From Halichondria panicea (lineage: Eukaryota > Porifera > Demospongiae > Suberitida > Halichondriidae), in assembly GCF_963675165.1 (NCBI RefSeq), contig NC_087378.1:3231310-3295309 (forward strand): DNA of 64,000 bases, in the 5' to 3' direction. Positions 23,501 through 35,500 of this stretch are shown here, piece by piece. The position numbers and the translations under genes were made by a program. The notes below the pieces were generated by a model that was not told the DNA's origin, made no database searches, and saw only the letters and a program-made list of their open reading frames with translations. Every line of letters starts with the position of its first letter. Position 1 is the first letter of the stretch.

Positions 23501-26500
23501 TGAGATAACAGGATACATGCATGTATGCAAGATCCAAGATAAAAAAGCCATGATAAGAATAGTATAATAATTTGTGAACTCAATCCTCCTCATCTTGATC
23601 TTCAGAGTCTTCATCAGAGAAGGGATCCCCCATGCTGTCTACATTTGAGTCTGAAGGGTTCTGGTTTGCTTGATCTTCCTCATCCTCGTCAGTGAGAGGG
23701 ATGTCAGGAATATCATCTGAAGCTTTATCATCCTCTGTTCCATCCAGAACATTAGCCAATTCACAAACTAAAAAAAATGCTCGCTCGTTCAATGGATGCC
23801 CAGGCTCTTGACACCCAGTCGATGACATCTTGTCTGGTGGGTTGCTTAAGATTCCTAGCTTTAGTGGTGGGTCTGTCCTGCCTGATCCACTCCTCCCATT
23901 CTTGCCTCATGTAGGTTTTGAAGTTTTTATGCATTTGTCCATGGACTGATTGATCGACGTACAGCCTCAAGGAATGATAATAACATTAGAGTTACATCTC
24001 CTCTTAGCAATCTCAATGCTCTCCACAGCCTTGTGGGGCTTGTAGCCGTCCACAACAAGGATGCGTCGCTTAGCCTGAGACTTAAACACACATTGCAACC
24101 AGTGGTGATACCCCGCTTGTATCATCCAGCTATTTGCTGTGGCCCTCACCTGAATGATAATAAAATGAAATAATGAAATGCACCGTAAATGTTTAAAGCA
24201 TTGTATACAGGTATAGTAACTCGGAATTGCATGCATGGTAACTATACAAGCTATGCAAGAACATTATTATAATTATGCACATGCAGTTACCAAAACATTG
24301 CTTGGGATGATCATGCAGCTTCTTAAGAACACGAGCTCCTAGAATTCCATTTCTCTCCTTAAAGATAATGAATGCTGGCAGTTTCTCTCCAGATGCTGAT
24401 GCAGCAAGAGCAACTGTGAACCACTTTCTACTCTGCACGGGTATAGTTTTGATTCGAATACTCCTTCCTCCACGTACAGAGTTGGTTCTGTTCCCGGACA
24501 TATCAAAGCGGCACATGAATTGGTCCATGTTGTAGATGTGTGATGGCTCAATCGAGTTCTTCTTTCGTAGCGAGATAACATCCTTTCGAACTTGTAGAAT
24601 CTGATCAGCATAGTCAGCTGGTACTTTCTGGGACACATTGGTGCCACGTCTGTAGCCAACGTTGTACCTTCCTTTCCATCGTTGGAGCCAGCTTGATGTA
24701 CACTTGAATCCTTGTAGTCTCAAACCACCGGCAATTTCAGAGCCTTTTCGGAGAAGTACTATGTTTGAAACAGCAAGTCCATTGCTCCTCTGTTCCTCAA
24801 GAAATTCCAACACCTTTTCATCGAGCTCTTTGGACAACCATGTGTTCTGGTGTTCAGAGGGAAACAATGTCATCTTGAACGCTTGATGTCAGTTCTAACA
24901 AACTTATACAACTATATAGATCTAGCCAAAGTCATTGTTTCTGAGCTAGCACTACTCTATCTACTCTATCTCTAGCTAGCTAGCTAGCTAGCTATCTCAA
25001 ATTAAAATCATGCATCATGTTGACCTTTACCTAATTATAAGCTTACGCATGCGCAATAGTGAGCTGCAATAGTGGGCGCTTCTACGATTGCAAATAGGCC
25101 TCTACAGGACCTTCAGGCAAAAGTAGAGAGTGGGCGGTTCGACAATATTATTCAACATTTCTCTTTGTGTTGCCCTGCCCATTCATTCCTATAAATAAAC
25201 AGAAGCTTCAGTTCAATATACCTAGGCTAAAAATTGTTTTCTGCTAAACTGTACAAAATGCACAAAATAATAATCAATGTGGAAACACTACCGTATATAG
25301 CGGATAATTTTCGTTGGAAAACAACTGTTTTCGAGATGAACGAATTTTTTACCCCCACAAAATAATATTACCCTCTATATATGGTATACCGTAACCTTAT
25401 TGGAAAATGATGTGACAGTTGACGTACAGCTAGGCCCTGACTCCTATTATGCTTTTGAGCACTGCCCCAAATTCAGCCTATTATGCTTGTCGAAAGAACC
25501 CGTTATGTCCCACTGTGATAACCTGAACAATCAAGGACATTGTTTCAGAATAAACTAGTGGTTATAGTTCAGAGTAGAGTACATGTACTAATATTCATTT
25601 TGTTGTTTCATGTTTACTGTTTTGAGTTCAAGCTAGTTTTTTGTGTTTTGTATATATAAGTATAGCTCTCTGAGTTTTGTGCAGATGGTTCAATCAGTTA
25701 TGGTTCAAATCAGTTATTCTTTATTGAAAATTATATGCGGAGATACTACACCCACATTGACGTCATAAAAAATTTTTTAGTAATAGCTAGTGTAACAAAA
25801 AAAATTGTCTCCTGTTGTATTGTACATACTGGATATTCAACATATCTTCTAGGCAGAAAAAACATTCAGCAGCAGCGGAGGACCATTGTATTGCACCAAA
25901 CTGATGCCACAATTATGCCAGCGTAGTTCCCTAACCTATAAATTATGCCGGTATAATTTGCCAGGGTCTACGTACAGATCTCTCCCGCTTGCTGCTTCCG
26001 TGCTTTTTGGTGCTTCCCCCAGCCAATCCTATAGCAACATACATGTTTTCTCGTGATATTCATTGTAAGAGAATGCATGCAGTTTATAGCAGTAATGTAC
26101 TATGTATTATGCAGGATGAGGATGTGTCTGACGAACGAAGGAAGATATTTAATGCTCAAACCGATGAAAATGATGTTGTTGTCATTAACGATTTAAAAAA
26201 AGTAAGTGCTAATATACCGTACCGTACATTGTAAAAAATAAAAGTGTGCTATAATTATTACCCCTTTTAAACATTAAATTTTTTGCAGTGTGTATTATTA
26301 TACTTTAATCATGTTACGATTATGCATACCTTAAGGTGATATATTTTCGCGAGTATTAATTTCTGCTATTTCTGCGAACGAGAGTAAAATCGCAAAAATG
26401 TATACTTGCAGATAATCGGAAATTGCAATGAATCTCCTTGCGAGTAATTAGAAACGTTATTAAATACTTAGATCCCACTTGTGTGTGTTTAGCAGGGAAT

Positions 26501-29500
26501 TATGAGCCATAATCTCAAAGTTTCCCAGGGAATTATAAGCTTGAGGGTATAAAGTACAAGTGTAATTTTTGAATGTTACAGTATAAATCTAACTACATAC
26601 AGAAATGATAAATGAAGCTGTTCAGTTTTGAACTAAATGAAGCTGTTCAGTTTTTTTCTCTATAGAGCTTGCTGCGTTGATGACATGGTGGAGCCAGTAA
26701 CATTTCCTTGATTGTATGCAATTGTTACTTGGCAGTTGCTAAAGTTCATCACTGGCTGACCATGGCTGGAGTTTAAGAGAGTTGAAGTCGTCTTGTTCAT
26801 TTCTGCGTTGAAGCTTGTTTCGCGGTCTGATGAGAGAATTCTTGAGACAGCATGGTGTTGTTTGTCACTTGTTCGCTCATACATTCGAAGGGACTTTAAC
26901 GATCGATGTCCAGTCCTTTCCTTGATTATTTTCTCTAGAACACCGGCACTGTACAATTCAGTTGTACCAGTTACTCTAAGACTGTGGTTACTTCTGAGTT
27001 CGTTCCTCTTTGTGCACAAATTGTGTTTACCATTTTGTACAGCATATTCTTTCCAACAGGAACAGATGAGTACCACTTTTGAGAGTCTGTAGCTACTTTC
27101 CTCAGTGGTTGTAGATAGAACAGATTAGCATCGATAGCCTCTTGAAGGAGTTTGCTTATATACTTGTCAAGCAAGTTACAGTGGCAACGTTCTCCAGCTT
27201 CAGGGACCTCTGCAATGAACACAGATTTGTTGTCCAGTTTTAGCTGTGCAATTCCTCCAGCTCGATTCTTTGAAGAATTCTCAGTGTACGTGTAGCCATC
27301 TTTCTCTCTTCTCAGCTGTGAGAGAGCCTCAAATCTCGGTGCTCGACACCACCTCTCAAACAGAAACATTTTCCGTTGTAATATATAGAATACAGCTCGT
27401 AGTAGTGCCAAGGGATCGTTTGAACCGATAGCTCCTGAGGACCAAAGCTGTTTTTCTTCTTCTTTTGAGAAGGCTTTTGCGTGTTTCTTGTCACTTCCAA
27501 CCCCTGTTTCTTGTCACTTCCAACCCCCTGTTTACGTAGTTCTCTGAAAACAGAGTCCATTGTGTTATGGAAAGTTTGAAATCTCGGATTCTTTTTTGCA
27601 AAGAAATTTGGACATTTCTTTGCATCCAGTGAGCGCATATATCGGAGAATACCAGACAGGATTCTGTGTATAGTTGTAGGAGGGTAGGGTTCTCCTGTCA
27701 CTTTTCTTGTCTCTACGATAAAAATAGAGAGCCAATGATTTAGCTGTTCTGGGTCCATTTTCACAAGCAGGTCTTCTGGGCATTTGTCAAATTCGTCCTC
27801 CGTATTCATTTCTGTGCAGCAGCCATGTTTTAAAATTTTTGACTGCCCATTCAGTCGACTCTTGCGTCTTTTTGGGAACAAACGTTTTCAATAGTGTAGC
27901 AAGCTGTTCTTTGCTTGCCGTACAGAACCGAGAAGCTTGGGCTAGGGGGGGTGGCTCGAGTGCAGGTTTTTTGCAAAAGAGGGGGCTGGGCTTGTTTTTT
28001 GCAGAGCGCTTCCTGCAGAAGGCGGAGTCATAGTTAATCCACTCGTCCATTCCTATGTTGAAGCAAGGCAATACAGGGCCAACAAGAACTTTTCTTAGCA
28101 GAGAAGAAGAAATCACTCTGTCAGAACAGGACATTTTCAAAAATAAAGCTGTTGCTAAGGCTTGCTTCTTTTATAGATGCACTTTTGCCTTATGCAGGCT
28201 AGTACACAGCAGGGACGTAGCCAGGGGGGGTGCTAGGGGTGCTCGAGCACCCCCAACTAGCCTGAGTCAAGTATACAAATCACAGAGAAATGTATCTGAT
28301 TATCCAGCTGAGCACCCCTTCTCTTCCAAATCTTGCTGCTGTTAGCTAGCTAGTATAGGCAAGGAAAACGATTCAGTCTCTAAACTGTGGCCACAATCAC
28401 AAAAGAGAACTAGTATAATCTGGCCACGATCACAAAAGAGAACTAGTATAAACTAGTTCTCTTTTGTGATCGTGGTATAAACTAGTTCGCTTTTGTGATC
28501 GTGGCCAGCTTCTCAATGCAAATAAACATTCAGCCACGCCCAACTTGATAGATAAGCTAAGTATGACGTCATCAATTAGAGGTGTGGCTTCCGGTCAACC
28601 AAATTTCGGCGCTTCGCGCCCTCTTTCTCCAAAATCCTGGCTACGCCCCTGCACAGCCAATGAAAAATGGGATCTAAATCAGTTAGCACATGTGCATTCG
28701 GTATCTATGTGTTATAGTGTCCCGCATCCCTTGGGCTTTAATCTATAACATAATTATTATAATTATGTTATGTGATCGCAAACAAATCTACCTGTGAAAA
28801 TTATGTCACCTTAAGGTAAATAATTCCATTAAATGCGCATGCGCAGACAGCCATGTGGCACTGCTGTTTATCAATTAAGTGGGTAGATCAAGGCGTGGTT
28901 TATCCATTCGATTATCCATATTCAGCCTGCCTCGGGAACCAATAATTTTATGTGTCCGGATAATCGAGGATCCACTGTATGCCAAACCGCTAAGTGCTGC
29001 TAACGTTCATTGTGCTTATGGATTTCACTATTATTAGATCAAACGTGTTATCAGCCACACATGTACAGAGCACTAGCACATTAGAAACAATGAAATATGG
29101 TAGTGAATCCGCAATACCAGAGGAGGTCCGACACGATCACATGATTACATTAGTTCACTGTTATTCTTGTTGATATTCATTTTCCCATGTACATAATAAT
29201 TATTATGTTCTTTGATTAGTGCTTTTCAGAATGAAATCATGCTACAAACCTTTGAGACATAATAGTTTGGCTCTAGACCTTTCATACAATCGATGGTATT
29301 GATAGGTATCGAGGTAAACTGACGAGATATTCAATACAGAGCAGCTACAAAACTTTACACCTGGCTACTTGTATACACTAATTATTACCCGAGGCATACG
29401 TGGGCGGCCACGGGTATAGTAGTACGTTGGTTTGTTTGTCTATTTGTTTGTAATAATTATGTGACACCTGGATGCCATAGCACTGCGTTTACAGCATGGA

Positions 29501-32500
29501 TGCCTCCACACACAAAAATGAATTAAAAGTGGCAGATTTCGATGTTAAAGCTTCATTGTCGTATAGAAGCAAGCAAAAGCTAAGAAGCTTGAACCTACTT
29601 AGATTCAAAGTGAAGTACTCTTTATGGAATGTACACGAAATTCACATCACTTCCTGTCGTACCTCCTCTACCGCATAGTAAGACGCTCCTGATGATAGTG
29701 AATCCTCATTACTATGTAAGGTGCTCCATCTCCTCATGTGCTCCTGATATTACCCAGGCATGTGCTGTATTTACAACTGTCTGTTGATGTATCTGACCAC
29801 AAAAGCAATAAAGTACTAATGTAGTAATGAAAACAATTTTACAAAGATAGTGAGGTAGGCGCTTGATAAGCGAGCAAAGTGGAGCTCCGGTCATTATTCT
29901 CAAGTTAGAGCTTGCAAGTGGGAGTCTTGTCTGCTCGCACTCGGACTCTATACTAATAGCTCTTTCGGTATATGGGAGGTTTTAGCTGTTTGTGCGGATT
30001 TAGTCTTAAGAGGAGGAGCATGCATGTGAGAGGAAGTAAGTCCTTTTTCTTTCTGATACTATAATTATAGCAAGAAATGCACCTTGCTACCGGAGGGTAA
30101 TTTTCGTAGGGCAAAATCCACAAATATTTTACCCACGAATGAAGCGACCTTGCCTACCTTTTTACCTGTAAGTGCAAGCAGCAACCATGAAAGTATTACC
30201 CACAAAATGTCTCAATATTGCTAAAACCACAAATATTTTGTCCCCCGAAAATTACCCGCTATACGGTATTTGGCTTTGCATGTGAAATGCCGGTGCGTGA
30301 GAGTTTCTCCCAGTTTAAAATTTCGCGTTAACTGCTCTGCCCTTGAAAAACGCAAAATGTTGCACCTCACGAAAATATCGCGCTATACGATAGTTTGAAA
30401 GTGTGTTACCATGGTAGACGTGGAAATGTGCAACGTATAGCCAATCGAATAACACTCATACTCTGGTTACTAGGGATTTTAAAGGCAACTGAAACCACCT
30501 CCTCAGGCTGTACCCTTAGGATTAGTGGGTTAACTGCCATAAATCCCTAGAACCATAATGTAACTATACTTATAACATAGACTTACGGAGGTCGTCTCTC
30601 TGGATGTAAGGTGTCTCCAAGTAAAACTGCTGTTCGAGGAATTAGTTTAGCTATTCCGAGTGGTGAATGTTTCGGACTATTAGGAGTAAATGGTGAGGTC
30701 ATACAATGCATGCAAGTTTTATTCATGAATGGGTGATGTCTTTTATATGTAGGGGCTGGCAAAACAACAACATTTGCGATTGTCACAGGTGACCTTTCTA
30801 TGACGTCAGGCTCAGTCTCTGTTGCTGGATACGATATAAATTCTAATCTGAGAGACGTGAGTGCATCGATCCGTGCATGTGCACTAGTTAATTTTGTATT
30901 CGTTTGCTTCCTTGCACAACATTTGTAGGTACAACAACGTATCGGATATTGTCCTCAGGTAGTTTAAATGTTGTTTGTTCACTAAAATAATGTTCAGTGT
31001 ATTACTAATAAGTGTGCATGTACATGTACATCTGTATACCTATTTTAATTGTCTGCATACAGTTTGATGCTCTGATTGAAAGGTTAACAGGTAGAGAATT
31101 GCTAACAATGTTTGCCAGACTGCGTGGAGTTCCTGAAAGTCAACTCAAAGAAATTGTGAATACAGAGATTGTAAGAAAGAGTTGACCTCAATAAGTATTC
31201 CGACAAGAAATGTGGAAGCTACAGGTTAGCGCGTTTATAAGAGTTACTGTTTTAATTTTTTGATTTTTTTTAGTGGAGGAAATAAACGAAAGCTAAGTAC
31301 AGCTATTGCAATGGTTGGAAACCCACCTATTGTGTTGTTGGTGAGTTACGTACGAACGATACATGAAGGGGGCGTATTGTCTGCCATAGACAGGAGAGTG
31401 CATACATGTATACCGTATACGCTCGATCAGAGGCCGCTCCTGTATAAAGGCCGCACTCAAATAGTAGCCTCCCTTGCTAGCAAAATGAAACATTTACTAG
31501 CCGCTCTCAAATAGTAGCCTCAGTGAAGTTTGACTCTAGCATTTCTGCACGTGGCAGCCAAAACTAATAATAGCAGCTAGCTATATGTACGTAGCTACTA
31601 GGTACAGGTAGTGCTTCACAAAGACTTTCTCATGGCAGAGTTCAAGTTTTGCAGGTGAAAATAACTTTTGAATAAAGTAAAGGTTGTTAAGGCGCTCTTG
31701 AACAGTGGCCTCTCTCGAATTGTAGCCTCCTCTTCCAGCAAAATAAAACATTTAGTAGCCGCAGCTCCTGATCAAGCATATATGGTAAATATTATAATAA
31801 GCATGCTCAAATACAAGCACCTGGATATGCCGTGAACAGTACACGTATAGGGCAATTCCAGGTTCTGTATGGGATTTTGCGGCTCGAACGCCTGAGGCTG
31901 TAGCGCCCCAAAGCGTACCGAGGGTGCTACTGAGGGTCTCAGAATCTTATGAACGAGGCCTACAACTGGTAAACCAATCTGTATCATATTATCAATGGAC
32001 AACACTATAGCAATTGATAGCCAACTTGGCTTGAAAGCACTACGCTTAGACCACATGGGTATATTTTGTAAGAGACTGCATGTGTTGCAACTATAATATA
32101 GCCAGCTTCAAACTGGCCTACTCTCTATGCTATATAGAGTTTCCTTTTATAGACTGCTGTCTTCCGGTCAGGTGCTTCGCATTATCATAATACATTGTAA
32201 TTATACCTCGGTATAATTATATTAGATGAACTCTCAGTGACCAATGACAAGCATATTCTAAATATACATTGAATTACATCGACTCGCGTGAACGCAGATA
32301 AAATAGACGTTCTGTAACATTTGTTCGGTATTATTATGAAGTTACATGTACATGCTGTCTCCCACCTACGGCGGTTAATACGCCCTTGGTTACGTGCAGT
32401 GAAAGTTGTGGTTGTTGGTTACATGATAGTTGTAACAATTTTCTGATGTATTCCAAATGAATGCATATAGGATGAGCCTACTACTGGGATGGACCCAACT

Positions 32501-35500
32501 ACACGTCGTTATACTTGGAATGTGCTTACTAATGCTGTAAGAGAAGGGAGATCCATTATCCTGACATCTCACAGGTTAGTTTATGAGTAACATTACGGCC
32601 CTAGCTAACCCGGGGTGCACAGTCAGCTGCAGGTTATAGTATATAAGTCTGCCATGCGCATGAGTGTGCTTGCTTATATAGATAGAAAAGGACAGTGATT
32701 GAAAATGAAAATGTTTGCGTGAAACACTCCACGTTATAGGGCGTGGCTAAACTACAAAGTATTATATGTATAGTCAGCATGCTTATGCTCTTTGCCAGTA
32801 AGGCAATTATCTATTTAAACAAGGAAAGGGGCAGGGCGGCTCGAAACAATTTCTTGAAAACAATAAACAGTCATCGAGTTAGCTCGTGTAGAAGTAGAAA
32901 ATGAGTGAAAAATAGTCGACTAGCTAGTAAACTATGGTATTTTTCTTCAGTTTGTAGATAGATAGGAGCAAGAACTCTTCGAGCCGCCCTCAGGAATATC
33001 ATAAACTGCTGGTAGGTCACTGTCTTGTTAGAGCCTTTCTTTCTCTAATATTTAACGACTAAAATCGGCTATGACCACAAGATCTTTGCGGTAAAGTTGT
33101 GCCGTCTAGTTAGCGTACTGATAGCTAGCAAGCGCTGTAATAGTTACTTATGAGCAGTGCAACAGTATAGACACATAAAATAATACAAACAGTGTCTTTC
33201 TTTCTCAAAAAAAAACTCATGAATAATTCATGAGCAAACACTGCATCGTAACCTGAGAATCTAGCGTTTGAAGGACTATATCTATACAGCTTATATATAG
33301 CATGAAGCCATTCTATGTAGCACTTGATACATAATAACTAAGTCAAGTAATGCATGTCCTTTGCTGTTTCGACTTAATTCACAACAGGGAAAGAGAAAAG
33401 TTGACATAACTATATCAACAAACCCAGGGAAGACCCTGGTTACTTAATTAATGAAAGCACCGCAGGTGCTGATGCCTCGGTGGAGATGCCAAAGCTACAT
33501 AACATAACTGGAAACGAAACCAATAATGGACATGGCTATTGCGGGGTTGTTGTTGAGAGCGTGGGCTAATCAATTCAAAAGTAATTTTGACGCATTTGGC
33601 GCCACTCAGTATTGTGAGTGCGTAAGCATATATTTGAGCCGTGGTCAGAGGGCTGTGCACATAATTATTACATGCATTATTATAAGTATGTAAAAAATTT
33701 ATATTGGCTGCTATGTATACTGTACATATTCTGTTTTCTCTAGTATGGAAGAATGTGAAGCTCTTTGTACCAGAATTGCCATCATGGTGAATGGAAGCTT
33801 TAAATGTCTTGGAAGTATTCAGCACCTCAAAAACAAGTGATTAGAACATAGCTCTGGAAGTTCCGTATACATGTATATTGTTGCTGACTTCTGCATGCAT
33901 GGTATTAAAATTGTAGCTATGATTAACTTTCTTGCAGATTTGGCACTGGTTTTATTCTTCAATTGAGAGTCGGCTTTGCACCAGGAGCTACTACCAGTGT
34001 GGGTGCTAGCAGAAACCCAGCCATTGATATTGAAAAACGGTGAGATCATTTAAAACAATGTTAAAACCTACAGAGATTATGCACGTGGCGTGGCCAACAA
34101 CCACGTGGATTACCCATCGCCCCCGATATTAGAAGCGCTTTTTAAAGGGAAGGTACCATGAAAAAATATTTTTTGCTTTAAAATGTTCTTTGTGAGGTAT
34201 AAAATAACCTTGATGCAAAAAAATGTTTTTAATTAAAGTTTCTGAAGAACAGGAAAGGCTTAAAATGTTACTTCCTGTTGAGGTCAAATATGGGCGCAGT
34301 CAAACGTGACGTCAGAGTAGGTACTAGAATTGATGCATACTGGTGGCTATATCCATTCTAGTGAGCCTGACTGACAGACACATATGATTCTAGCAGGGGC
34401 GTAGGCAGGAATTTGAGGAAGGGGGGGCTGAGCTGAAAGGGTGTGAAGGAGCGCCGAAAATTTTCGACGACCGGAAACCACACCTCCTAATTAATGACTG
34501 ATTTCCGGGAATAGTTGTTGTACCAGGAGTGTCTGGTTGTGTACGATTTATGATGTTACAATAATTATTTTGTTGTTAATATGCATGAAACATTGCTAAT
34601 ATTTACAGTGCTAACTACATGTACAATGTATATGATAATGTAGCTGATCAGTTACTTTGCTGGCTCTTCATCAGTACTCAGGCTGGCAGTACTAGAGGCT
34701 AGTAGTCTCGAATACCCGCCTCAACCTAAAAGCTTGAGTCTGGTCAAACTCACATTGTGGTTTGGTTCAAGTGTGTCCAGGAATTTCTTGGACATTTAAT
34801 TGGCCACAAGTGGGTGTGGAACATGAATAAAATTATAGTCTACATGAATATCATTATAGCTAACCGCCACGGCAGCATGGATTGTTACTAGTAGACAGAA
34901 TTAGCCCCTGACAGAAGGCGACGTAGGAAAATTCATGGAGAGAGTTGTAAGGATATGATACTAGACTCTCCAGACTAGCAATAGGACCTTTGGAACACCT
35001 TGTCGAAATTAACAGCCTAAATGCTCATTTATGTGAATGTGACCGTCGACCATGGTTTCATGGCCCTCTAGCTCTGTGCAATGATGGCTTCAAGCTCAGT
35101 GTTTTTCTCCTAGGCTTTCAACTCCTAGCCTTAATTGATACACTGTCTGATATAGCCCTCTGTGTATGTTCTGCATGTCCCCAACATGCGGTGGCTTGTG
35201 GCTTTATCACTATGCTTGTGGGCGTGTAGCCCACTTGACTTTGCTGACTGTGCAGAACAAAGTTCATATGTGAGTTGGACCAGACTCAAGCTTTTAGGTT
35301 GAGGCGGGTATTCGAGACTAAGAGGCTAGAGCTTGACAAACTGGCACTAGAGCTTGGCAACTTGGCACTAGATCTTGGCCTTGACTCACGCTTGAGAAAT
35401 AATGGTCCAGTTTCTGCGACATAGTTGCTGCTCTCAATCAACCTCTGTGGTAGATTATTGATCAGTTGCACAGTGCATTGCGCATGTGCAAGAAATAGTT

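Larger units (their letters stand above)
22069..25143 (-). mobile_element. pogo/Tigger-type DNA transposon, interrupted copy
   Basis: The low end starts CTGTACTTAACCGTCGAAC next to TA. The high end keeps the subterminal GAGAGTGGGCGGTTCGAC but loses the outer bases at 25143. The transposase gene lies on the minus strand at 23580-24873. A separate TIR element of about 1.3 kb (22212-23507) is inserted at the 3' side. The deletion copies at 13896-14370 and 40310-41197 confirm both ends. Confidence 0.85.
26329..28816. mobile_element. CCTTAAGG-ended MITE split by a Crypton-like insertion
   Basis: Left end CCTTAAGGTGATATATTTTC and right end TGTCACCTTAAGG, each next to TA. The uninterrupted copy at 39817-40013 is only 197 bp. 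So about 2.3 kb, carrying the tyrosine-recombinase relic and a hAT-like MITE, was inserted into this copy. Confidence 0.75.

Noticed and set aside
34990-35229. Small 79-residue ORF inside the MULE-like MITE
   Set aside because: No conserved motif. Captured host sequence is possible but cannot be shown from this window.
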